A stretch of 64,000 nt of DNA from Kribbella monticola (GTDB lineage Bacteria; Actinomycetota; Actinomycetes; Propionibacteriales; Kribbellaceae), in the NCBI RefSeq assembly GCF_003261635.1, contig NZ_QFXK01000031.1, forward strand, positions 248,001-312,000. The letters are read 5' to 3'. A program made the translations under genes and the position numbers. The notes under the pieces were generated by a model. That model was not told where the DNA came from and ran no database searches. It saw nothing but the letters and a program-made list of their open reading frames with translations. Positions 8,230 through 15,538 of the stretch are shown here, piece by piece; the first letter of the stretch is position 1; every line of letters begins with the position of its first letter.

Positions 8230-8832
8230 TCAGGTGCGGCCGGCGAGGCCGTGGTGGAGGAGGTTGGTGAGCAGGTCGATCGCGGTGTCGTCGGGGATGG
8301 TCCGGCCAGTGGCCGGGTTGGCGACCAGCCAGGTGTAGGCGAACCCCTCCATCAGCGCGTTCATCGCCGAGATGTGGAAGACGGGGTCCGGCTGCGGCTC
8401 GGGCAGGTGAGCCAGGTGTTCGGCCAGGTGGACGTCGTCGTCGGACATGATCTGCTGCAGCCGCCGCCCCAGAGCCGGATCCACCATCGCGGCCTGCTTG
8501 AGCGCCACCATCTCCGGAATGTGCGCCTTGTAAAAAGTCCAGAACGCCGTGACGTGCCAGCGGATCGATTCGATCTTGCTGAAGTCCGCCTCGTGCGTCG
8601 CATCGACCAGCACCGCTTCGTCCGCCTCGGACAGCATGTCCTTGAGCAGTGCCTCCAGCAGTTCTTCCTTGCCGGCGAAGTGGTTGTAGAAGGAGCCCGT
8701 CGCCCGGCCCGCAGCCGCGGTGATGTCGGTGATCTTCGTGTTCAGGTAGCCGCGATCCGCGAACACCTCCCGCGCCGCCTGCTTCAGCGCCGCCTCGGTC
8801 CCGGCCGCCTGTTCCTTGCGGGTTGTGGTCAC
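8230..8832 (-). CDS. TetR-family transcriptional regulator
   Basis: 200 residues. The N-terminal TetR HTH is clear (ALKQAAREVFADRGYLNTKI, then TDITAAAGRATGSFYNHFAG, then KEELLEALL). The C-terminal ligand domain is divergent. I chose GTG 8832 because AAGGAGGA sits 8 nt upstream. The gene is divergent from the FAD monooxygenase at 8924, and two matching palindromes lie between them, so it very probably represses that gene and itself. Confidence 0.92.
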   Translation of the reverse strand: MTTTRKEQAAGTEAALKQAAREVFADRGYLNTKITDITAAAGRATGSFYNHFAGKEELLEALLKDMLSEADEAVLVDATHEADFSKIESIRWHVTAFWTFYKAHIPEMVALKQAAMVDPALGRRLQQIMSDDDVHLAEHLAHLPEPQPDPVFHISAMNALMEGFAYTWLVANPATGRTIPDDTAIDLLTNLLHHGLAGRT

Positions 8833-8875
8833 CCAGCACCTCCTCCTTGACACCGAACCCTAGTCACCCTCATAG

Positions 8876-8904
8876 TGAATCTAAATTCAGTGAATCATAA
8901 TTCA
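8876..8904. promoter_or_regulatory. Twin palindromic operator between tetR and the monooxygenase
   Basis: Two adjacent inverted repeats of the form TGAAT-N4-ATTCA (8876-8889 and 8891-8904) are separated by one base. They are far more AT-rich than the surroundings and sit centrally in the 91-bp divergent gap. Two 14-bp sites 15 bp centre to centre fit cooperative binding of two TetR dimers. The assignment to this regulator is inferred. Confidence 0.8.
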
Positions 8905-8923
8905 GTCAACATGAGGAGTTCCC

Positions 8924-10300
8924 ATGAACGTTCTGGTAGCCGGCGCCGGTCCAACCGGCCTCACCCTCGGCATCGAACTGGCTCGCCGCGGCATCGCGGT
9001 CCGAGTGATAGAGAAGGCGGATCAGTACTTCGTCGGCTCGCGCGGCGACGGCCTGCAGCCCCGAACCCTCGAGGTGTTCGACGACCTCGGAGTCATCGAC
9101 AAAGTTCTTGCCCAGGGCATCGAGATGCCGGCCCTGAAGGTCTCGATCGGCGGCGAGTACGTCGGCGAGCGCCGGATGGCCGAGCCAATCGACCCGACGC
9201 CGGATCGCCCCTACCCGAACGGCTGGATGCTCGGCCAGTCCCGCACCGAGGCGATCCTGCGCGACCGTCTCGCCGACTTCGGCGTACAGGTTGAATTAAG
9301 TACAGAACTGGTCGGCTTCACACAGACGGACGAACGCGTGACCGCTGAGCTGTCCACCGGCGAGATCGTCACCGCCGACTACCTGGTCGGCGCGGACGGC
9401 GGTCGCAGCTTTGTTCGCAAGACGCTGGGGATCGCCTTCGAGGGCAGCACTGACGAATCGATCCGGATGCTGCTGGGCGACGTTTCGGCGGACGGGCTCG
9501 ACCACGACTACGGCCACTGGTTCGGCGGCAAGGACAACCCGATGGAAGGGATCGTCCTCACCCCATTGGCCGGCGGCGACCAGTTCCAATTCGGTACGCC
9601 GCTCGACGACGACCAGGTCGAGCCGACTCTGGAGACCCTGCAGGAATTGGTCGACCGGTACGCCGGTCCGGGGGTCGCCAAATTGCGCGATCTCACCTGG
9701 TCCACGATCTGGCGGCCGAACGTCCGGCTGGCCGAACGATTCCGGGTCGGCCGGGTCTTCATCGCCGGCGACGCGGCCCACGTTCACCCACCGACCGGCG
9801 GCCAGGGCCTGAATACCGGGATCGGCGACGCCTACAACCTCGGCTGGAGACTCGCCGACGGACGGGAAGAGGTGCTCGCGACGTACGAGACCGAACGGCG
9901 TACGAACGCCGCTCGGGTACTGGGGATCAGCGAGGAGCTGCTGCAGAAGCACCTTGACGGCGACGAGTCCGCACTGGAACGCGGCGAGAACGTCCGCCAA
10001 CTCGACGTCAGCTACCGCGACCCGGCCGACACCGCCCCGATCACCCATGGCGACCGCGCACCGGACTCACCGTTGATCGATGCTGACGGCAACAAATTGC
10101 GGCTCTTCGACTTGTTCCGCGGGCCACACGAGACACTGTTGCGCTTCGCCCCGTCCACGACGACGGAGCACCCGCACGCGGTGACCGTAGTACGGACTGC
10201 CGCCCAGCCGTACGCGTACCTCTCCCCCGAGGCCTTCGACTACTACCACGCTGCGGACGGCGACGAGCTCCTCATCCGCCCCGACGGCTACTTGGCCTAG
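8924..10300 (+). CDS. FAD-dependent aromatic-ring monooxygenase (PheA/TetX-type)
   Basis: 458 residues. It starts with the Rossmann FAD-binding motif VLVAGAGPTGLTLGIELARR, followed by EKADQYFVGSRGDGLQPRTL, the class A hydroxylase DG motif (LVGADGGRSFVRKTLGI) and the second FAD motif FIAGDAAHVHPPTGGQGLNT. A ribosome binding site (gaggag) lies about 6 nt before the ATG. The C-terminal 80 residues resemble the thioredoxin-like tail of phenol-hydroxylase-type enzymes. It probably hydroxylates a phenolic or polyketide-like compound, and the divergent TetR suggests induction by such a ligand. Confidence 0.93.
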   Translation: MNVLVAGAGPTGLTLGIELARRGIAVRVIEKADQYFVGSRGDGLQPRTLEVFDDLGVIDKVLAQGIEMPALKVSIGGEYVGERRMAEPIDPTPDRPYPNGWMLGQSRTEAILRDRLADFGVQVELSTELVGFTQTDERVTAELSTGEIVTADYLVGADGGRSFVRKTLGIAFEGSTDESIRMLLGDVSADGLDHDYGHWFGGKDNPMEGIVLTPLAGGDQFQFGTPLDDDQVEPTLETLQELVDRYAGPGVAKLRDLTWSTIWRPNVRLAERFRVGRVFIAGDAAHVHPPTGGQGLNTGIGDAYNLGWRLADGREEVLATYETERRTNAARVLGISEELLQKHLDGDESALERGENVRQLDVSYRDPADTAPITHGDRAPDSPLIDADGNKLRLFDLFRGPHETLLRFAPSTTTEHPHAVTVVRTAAQPYAYLSPEAFDYYHAADGDELLIRPDGYLA

Positions 10301-10365
10301 ATGGCGCCACTTGGCCGGGGCAGCGAGCGACGTCGTACTTACGGGCGCGGGCCGGGTCAGCCTGT

Positions 10366-10530
10366 CACGCAGAACTGCGGATGTATATCCAGTGGCCAGC
10401 GGCGGCCTCGCACGCAGAACTGCGGATGCGTGTCCAGTGGCCAGCGGCGGCCTGCACGCCGTACTGCGGATGGATGTCCAGTGGCCAGCGGCGGCCTGTA
10501 CGCCGTACTGCGGATGCATGTCAGTGGCGC
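10366..10530. repeat. Tandem repeat, 44-45-bp unit
   Basis: About 3.6 copies of a unit containing gtactgcggatg, gtccagtggccagcggcggc and ctgcacgcc start at 10366, 10411, 10455 and 10499. Copies differ at several positions. The array ends about 20 bp before the start of the kinase gene, so it lies in that gene's upstream region. Confidence 0.87.
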
Positions 10531-10548
10531 GGCTGGCAAGATCTGTGC

Positions 10549-11178
10549 GTGCAGCTGAATCGAGAGGACGCCCTGGCACGTGCCATCAAGTTGGCGACCC
10601 TGGGCCGGCGGGCGATCCTCGGCGTCACCGGAGCTCCGGCGGCCGGCAAGTCGACGTACGCCGAGCAGTTGACCGCCGAGTTGACCGGGCTGGGGCATGC
10701 GGTGGCCCTGGTGCCGATGGACGGATATCACCTCGCGCAATCGGCTCTCGAGGAACTGGGGTTGGCTGCGGTGAAGGGGGCGCCGCAGACGTTCGACGGG
10801 TACGGGTTCGTGGCGTTGCTCGAGCGGTTGAAGAAGTCGCCGGAGGAGAAGATCTGGGCGCCTCGGTTCGACCGCGAACTGGAGGACTCGATCGCGGCGA
10901 GCATCCCGGTCGCGCCCGAGGTCGGACTGGTGATCACCGAAGGCAATTACCTGTTGCTCGATTCGATGCCTTGGGCAACGGGTCGGTCGCTGCTGGATGA
11001 AGTCTGGTACGTCGAACTGCCCGAGGACGTCAGGCACGAGAGACTCGAAGCCCGGCACCGGCGCTACGGCCGATCAGCCGAGGAAGCCCACCAACGAACC
11101 TTCGGCAGCGACGAGTCAAACGCACAACTGATCGCCGCCACCAAACCATCCGCCGACGCAATCCTCCACTTGACCTGA
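10549..11178 (+). CDS. P-loop nucleoside/sugar kinase-like protein (uridine kinase/PanK-type fold)
   Basis: 209 residues from GTG 10549; in-frame codons further upstream fall in the 45-bp repeat and are unlikely to be used. Walker A is GVTGAPAAGKSTYAEQL, followed by the acceptor-side VPMDGYHL and GLVITEGNYLLL. The C-terminus contains the LID-like arginines of this family (RLEARHRRYGRS). It matches the annotated nucleoside/nucleotide kinase family (YggC/FrcK-like). The substrate cannot be told from sequence. The ribosome binding site is weak. Confidence 0.85.
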   Translation: MQLNREDALARAIKLATLGRRAILGVTGAPAAGKSTYAEQLTAELTGLGHAVALVPMDGYHLAQSALEELGLAAVKGAPQTFDGYGFVALLERLKKSPEEKIWAPRFDRELEDSIAASIPVAPEVGLVITEGNYLLLDSMPWATGRSLLDEVWYVELPEDVRHERLEARHRRYGRSAEEAHQRTFGSDESNAQLIAATKPSADAILHLT

Positions 11179-11369
11179 TCCAACGCTCCACACCGTCTGG
11201 CGTGCCGCACCGCATTCCTCGAACCCGCCTGGCGGCGCTGCAACAAATTCCTCTAGCACGGGTCCTCAAGCACGCGAATTGCAGGACCCACCGGACCGCG
11301 GAGTGCACCGAACGGACGAGACGGCGCGATGCGGAGTCCGCAATGCGCGGGAGCGACGTGCGCGAGTAG

Positions 11370-11546
11370 GCGATGCGCAGGGGTAGGGCGGGCGATGCGC
11401 AGGTGCGGATGCCCGGAGTACGCGATGCGCAGGTGCGAGGCGGGCGATCCGCAAGTCCAGGATGCCCGGAGTACGCGATGCGCAGGTGCGAGGCGGGCGA
11501 TCCGCAAGTCCAGGATGCCCGGAGTACGCGATGCGCAGGTGCGGGA
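11370..11546. repeat. Tandem repeat, 53-bp unit
   Basis: Two near-identical 53-bp copies (11408-11460 and 11461-11513), containing gatgcccggagtacgcgatg then cgcaggtgcgaggcgggcga, are followed by a partial third. A shorter related unit (gatgcgcagg) precedes them. It lies in a gene-free 1.5 kb stretch (11179-12710) whose open frames are low-complexity and unsupported. Confidence 0.85.
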
Positions 11547-11991
11547 AGCGGGCCGCTGCGACGGCGCGCGAGAGAACATGCGGCTGGCTCGACCGGCGGG
11601 CTGATGTGCGAGCGCGGGAGAGCCGTGGGCGGGCGCCGACTCCGCGGTGCGGGAGGGCGAATGCGCGGGACCGCGATGCGTGGAGTACGCCGCTGCGCGG
11701 AGGTATGCGGGTCCGCGAATGCGCCGAGTGCGCGGGCGCGGTGTGTACGGAGCGGGCAGCGCGAGGTGCGCGAGGTGTGTGCCACTTCGGGGGTGCGCGG
11801 GTGTGTGATGCGTTGGTGTGCGATGCGTTGGGGTGGGCGGGATTGGAGGGGGTCATAGAGTGGGTATTGCCGGTTGGCCGGGGGTTTTGGGTGAAGCAGT
11901 TGGAATGATTCTTGGCTAGGGGGTGGGCGACCGTTTGGCGCAGGGTTTGGACCGCTGGGCGGACGAGGCTTCAAGAAACGCCGAAATGGTT

Positions 11992-12020
11992 CTGACATGA
12001 CCCCTGGACCGGGATAGTTT
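11992..12020 (+). promoter_or_regulatory. Sigma-70-type promoter for the candidate 6C RNA
   Basis: The -35 hexamer ctgaca (11992-11997, 5 of 6 to TTGACA) and the -10 hexamer tagttt (12015-12020) are separated by 17 bp. That is one of the best housekeeping-type promoters visible in the window. It places transcription start at about 12026-12028, just before the first C-run. Confidence 0.65.
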
Positions 12021-12025
12021 CGAGA

Positions 12026-12108
12026 TCCCCCCACGTGTGGAGGTCCCACTCCCCCCGGGACCCGCACGGGCGAGTGCCCCGATCCATGGTCGGGGCATTC
12101 GTTTTTTC
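12026..12108 (+). ncRNA. Candidate 6C small RNA
   Basis: A transcript of roughly 80 nt is bounded by a good promoter and an intrinsic terminator. It contains two separate CCCCCC runs (12027-12032 and 12051-12056). The second sits in the loop of a gtccc...gggac hairpin. Paired C-rich loops, a position just after the transcription start and a terminator about 80 nt downstream are the hallmarks of the actinobacterial 6C RNA family. It lies in a stretch with no credible protein gene. The family call is made by pattern, without a covariance search. Confidence 0.65.
12075..12107 (+). terminator. Intrinsic terminator of the candidate 6C RNA
   Basis: An 8-bp perfect stem (tgccccga / tcggggca) with a 7-nt loop is followed within 5 nt by six T residues. 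Canonical Rho-independent terminators with a T-run are otherwise scarce in this window. Confidence 0.85.
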
Positions 12109-12224
12109 TGCAGCTTTGCGCGGGGGGCGGCACGGCCGGAACCGATCGATGGCGGCGCGGCTCGTACTCGGGTCCTCGTACACCGCGCTACTGGCGGCGG
12201 TCGAGTAGCAGGCCTACATCGGCG

Positions 12225-12535
12225 CCGGTGCGCCCGTGCGCCGGTACGTCCGTCCGCCGGTCCACACCTGCACCCGTCCGCCGGTTCACCGTCCGCCCGT
12301 CTGCCGGTCCACCCGTCCGCCAGTCCACCCGTTCGCCCGTTCGCCCGTCCGCCGGTCCACCCGTCCACCCGTCCACCTGTCCGCCCGTTCGCGCGTCCGC
12401 CGGTCCACCCGTCCACCTGTCCGCCCGTTCGCCGGTCTGCCGGTGCGCCCGTTCGCCGGTCTGCCGATCTGCCGGTCCACTCGTGCGTCGGTCTGCCGGT
12501 CCGGCGGTCCGGCGGTCCGGCGGTCCGGCGGAGCT
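12225..12535. repeat. Irregular short tandem repeat (cgtccgccggtccacc type)
   Basis: About 300 bp of degenerate 8-16-bp units built from cgtccgccggtcc, acccgtcc and cgttcgcc, ending in ggtccggcggtccggcggtc. It is open in several frames on both strands, as expected of a low-complexity array. No gene is supported. Confidence 0.8.
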
Positions 12536-12710
12536 GTAGGTGGTGGGTGCTTCGTCGGGCGATCGGTCGCGCTTAGTAGTCCGTGTCGCTGTGCGTAGAG
12601 GGCTTCGTGTGATGACGCGGTACGGGCAAGAAAGTTGTTCTGAGCCTGTCGAAATCGGGTGGAGTGATCCGACGTATCAGTGAAGGCACCTACCAGGCAA
12701 GGAGATCGAG

Positions 12711-12923
12711 ATGTCCGAGAACACCACCCGCCAGATGATCGTCACCATGCTGGCCGAGGGGAACCCGGTGTGGTTCGTCGCGGCGATGGTGAACATGCGC
12801 AGCCACGACGTGTACGAGATCGGCAGAGCCGCCGGGTACCCGGACAAGGCCAAGCTCCGCCGCGCCGTCTGGGCTCAGCAGAACCGCGCGAACCGTCGTA
12901 TCGCCGCCGCCCAGGCCGCTTGA
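12711..12923 (+). CDS. Small hypothetical protein (70 aa)
   Basis: The ATG is preceded by aaggagatcgag, an excellent ribosome binding site, so this is very probably a true gene. The product is 70 residues, helical and basic at the C-terminus (AKLRRAVWAQQNRANRRIAA). The central part, SHDVYEIGRAAGYPDKAKL, could form a small helix-turn-helix-like unit. I do not recognise the family. Confidence 0.75.
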   Translation: MSENTTRQMIVTMLAEGNPVWFVAAMVNMRSHDVYEIGRAAGYPDKAKLRRAVWAQQNRANRRIAAAQAA

Positions 12924-13046
12924 TGCGCCGGGCGGCCACCACCCGCCGCGCCCGCAGTACCGGTGTCTCGAAATGACACATCCGGGGCGCCGGCGGGTGG
13001 ATAGCATCGATCGGTCGCATCCGATCGTCGCCTAGGGAGTCCCGTC

Positions 13047-13373
13047 ATGATCTTCATTACGGCCAAGTTCCAGATCCTGCCTGAGCACGCCGACAACTGG
13101 CCGGAGATCTCCGCCGACTTCACCGCTGCGACGCGGAACGAGGACGGCTGCCTGTGGTTCGACTGGTCCCGGTCTGTTGACGATCCGAACGAGTACGTCT
13201 TGGTTGAAGCCTTCCGCGACGGCGATGCCGGCGGAGCGCACGTCCAGTCCGACCACTTCAAGGCTGCCCAGCAGAAGCTGCCGCCCTATCTCGCCTCGAC
13301 CCCGAAGATCGTCAACTTCGAGGTCCCGCAGTCCGAGTGGTCCGAACTCGGCGAAATGGCCGTCACTCGCTGA
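13047..13373 (+). CDS. Antibiotic biosynthesis monooxygenase (ABM) domain protein
   Basis: 108 residues with a single dimeric alpha-beta-barrel fold. The typical ABM pattern is present: FITAKFQILPEHADNW, TRNEDGCLWFDWSRSVDDPN, then EYVLVEAFRDGDAGGAHVQS and FKAAQQKLPPYL. Small ABM proteins act as quinol monooxygenases (YgiN-like) or as accessory enzymes. The gene stands alone, and its substrate is unknown. Confidence 0.9.
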   Translation: MIFITAKFQILPEHADNWPEISADFTAATRNEDGCLWFDWSRSVDDPNEYVLVEAFRDGDAGGAHVQSDHFKAAQQKLPPYLASTPKIVNFEVPQSEWSELGEMAVTR

Positions 13374-13432
13374 GCTTCGCTCAAGCCTTTGGTTCCGCTG
13401 GTTACGCGCGGGGCTTGGACGGAAGGCTTGGT

Positions 13433-14227
13433 TCAGGCTCTGAAGTATTTGACGATCTGGCCGATGTCTTCGGTTGCGGCGTCGGGGTACGCCGTGAGGC
13501 GGTCGTGGATCGCGCTGGCGATCGGGAGTTCGGCGGCGTCCGCCGCGAGTGCGACGTCTTTCGCGGCCAGGCGGACCGGGAAATAGACACCCTCGGCGAA
13601 GGCGCGGCCGGCGATTCCGGCCAGAGGTGAGGCAGCCATCGCGCGCTTGACCTGTTCTTCGGGCAGACCGAGCGCGTCCGCCAAGGCAAGCGCCTCGCCG
13701 ATCAATGCGACGCCGTTGACCACGGCGTTGATCATCACGAGTTTGAGTGCGGCGCCGGTGCCGACCGCGCCGGTACGGTTGACGCTGCCGAACACCTCGA
13801 GCAGTGGCATCACCTCGTCGGCGTCGCCGCCCACGAACAGCGACAGTTCCCCACTCGCCGCTCGGTCGACGCTGCCCATCACGGGTGCATCGATCAGCTT
13901 CACCTCATCGGGCAGCAGGTCCGCTACTTCCCGTAGTGCGGCTGGGCCGATCGTCGATGCCTCGATCAGTACCGCGCCGGGCTTCAACTTAGCCGTGAAA
14001 GAAGCGACCACCTCGCGCACCGCGGCGGGGTCGGCCAGCATCGTCACGACGACATCCGCATCCTGTACGGCGTCGGCTGGCGGATCGGCGACGTCGGCGA
14101 ACCCGTTGGCTCGGCCGGGCGAGCGATTCCACACCGTCAACGGGTACCCGGCCGCGGCGATTCGCCGAGCCATCGGCGCGCCCATCGAGCCGAGTCCTAA
14201 GAAGGCGATCTTGCTGTTCTTGTCCAT
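13433..14227 (-). CDS. NAD(P)-dependent beta-hydroxyacid dehydrogenase (3-hydroxyisobutyrate dehydrogenase family)
   Basis: 264 residues from ATG 14227. The N-terminal Rossmann motif IAFLGLGSMGAPMARRIAAA is followed by the family signature region LIDAPVMGSVDRAASGELSL. The catalytic-lysine segment is GTGAALKLVMINAVVNGV. It oxidises a short beta-hydroxyacid or reduces a small aldehyde acid (GLYR-like). It is divergent from a LysR gene 40 bp away, which probably regulates it. An upstream in-frame ATG at 14287 would overlap the LysR start and is rejected. Confidence 0.9.
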   Translation of the reverse strand: MDKNSKIAFLGLGSMGAPMARRIAAAGYPLTVWNRSPGRANGFADVADPPADAVQDADVVVTMLADPAAVREVVASFTAKLKPGAVLIEASTIGPAALREVADLLPDEVKLIDAPVMGSVDRAASGELSLFVGGDADEVMPLLEVFGSVNRTGAVGTGAALKLVMINAVVNGVALIGEALALADALGLPEEQVKRAMAASPLAGIAGRAFAEGVYFPVRLAAKDVALAADAAELPIASAIHDRLTAYPDAATEDIGQIVKYFRA

Positions 14228-14267
14228 GTCGGCAACGCTAGCCACGGTTGAGCGATGTGAGTAGCGA

Positions 14268-15176
14268 ATGTCTAGCATAGGAACCATGCCTCAGCAGCAT
14301 GACTTCTCCACCCCGCTCCTTCGCGTCTTCGTCGAAGTCGCCCGTCTCGGTTCCTTCACCGCCGCTGCACCGGTGCTCGGCTACACCCAATCTGCGGTTT
14401 CGCGACAAATTTCAAGCCTTGAAGCAGAGGCCGGCACGACGCTGTTCGACCGCCTGCCGCGCGGAGTACGTCTGACCGAGTCCGGTCAGCGATTGCTCGC
14501 CCACGCCCAGGCCGTCCTCGATCGGTTGGATGCCGCCCGGCGGGAACTCGCTGATCTTCGGGATCTGGCGACGGGCCGGTTGCGAATAGGCGCCTTCGCC
14601 ACGGCCGATGCCGCGTTGGTTCCGCGTGCAGTCGCGGCCTTTCAGCAGCGGCACCCGGGAGTTGCCGTGTCGCTTCGGGAGGGATTCACTCCGGAACTGC
14701 TGGAGCTTCTCGGTGCGGGCGATGCCGACGTCGCGGTGGTGAGCTACGCGGGGACGCAGCATCTCGACGGGTTCGAACTGCGGAAGGTTTGCGACGACTT
14801 CATGTATGTCGCGTTGCCTGCTGACCATCGGTTGGCGGGAAGGCGGCGGGTGCGGTTGACGGATCTTCGCGACGAGGAGTGGATCGCGGGGAGTTCCAAC
14901 CCGGAGGACACGCTGATCAGCGCGTGTCTGCGGACCGGGTTCCAGCCGCACATCGGGTTCGTCGCTCGGGACTGGATGGCCAAGCAGGGATTCGTTGCTG
15001 CGGGCATCGGTATCACGATGGTGCCGTCGCTGGCGGCCGACGCGGTACGGCGGGATGTCAGGCTGGTGTTGATCGATCCCGACGACATCCCACCTCGCCA
15101 GGTCTACTCGGCAATCACCAGCGGCTTCACCCCATCCCCCGCAACCAGCGCCTTCCTCGACTTACTCCACCGCTGA
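14268..15176 (+). CDS. LysR-family transcriptional regulator
   Basis: About 300 residues. The N-terminal LTTR winged HTH is clear (LLRVFVEVARLGSFTAAAPV, LGYTQSAVSRQISSLEAEAG). It is followed by a periplasmic-binding-like effector domain (LRIGAFATADAALVPRAVAA, GIGITMVPSLAADAV). ATG 14286, preceded by aggaa, is an alternative start. Divergent placement from the dehydrogenase fits the usual LysR arrangement, in which the regulator controls the adjacent divergent gene. Confidence 0.92.
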   Translation: MSSIGTMPQQHDFSTPLLRVFVEVARLGSFTAAAPVLGYTQSAVSRQISSLEAEAGTTLFDRLPRGVRLTESGQRLLAHAQAVLDRLDAARRELADLRDLATGRLRIGAFATADAALVPRAVAAFQQRHPGVAVSLREGFTPELLELLGAGDADVAVVSYAGTQHLDGFELRKVCDDFMYVALPADHRLAGRRRVRLTDLRDEEWIAGSSNPEDTLISACLRTGFQPHIGFVARDWMAKQGFVAAGIGITMVPSLAADAVRRDVRLVLIDPDDIPPRQVYSAITSGFTPSPATSAFLDLLHR

Positions 15177-15538
15177 GAACAAGCGCAACTGACCACCGCG
15201 GATCGGAGGGAGGGTGGTCGCGGCGTCCGACCAGGTCGATCTCAGGTGGACGGCGATGGCGGCCTCCAGTCCGCATCTAGGTTCGGGCTGGGCGGTGGCG
15301 TGTGAGCCGGATTGCCGGAACCGTCGAGGCCGCCGAGTAGGTGGAGCTCGCGTGGACGGTCAGCTCGCCCGAAAGGTCGGTCTCGGGTGGATGGGGGTGG
15401 CGGCGGGCGGTTCGGGGCTCGGGTGGGGGTGGTTGAGCAGGCGGGTTGGGTCTTGGTGGGGCGGGTGGGCGGTGGATCTCGGGTGGGTGGGTGACGGCGG
15501 CGTAGGGTTTGCAGGGTGTCGGGGCTGCGGGGTCGTTG
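15177..15538. other. Gene-free G-rich stretch
   Basis: The 362-bp gap between the LysR gene and the FUSC gene contains G-rich low-complexity sequence on the + strand (ggtgggg, gggtgggtggg and similar runs at about 15,375-15,495). These could form G-quadruplexes. No credible gene or terminator is seen; it may hold the FUSC promoter. Confidence 0.5.

Noticed and set aside
11030..12133. Long minus-strand frames across the kinase end and repeats
   Set aside because: They pass through tandem arrays and give Pro/Arg/Ser low-complexity protein; the array explains their openness.
12188..12598. Several overlapping frames on both strands (GRTGGRVDGW and RPPVRPFAR types)
   Set aside because: They come from an 8-16-bp repeat read in all frames; no start signals or family matches.
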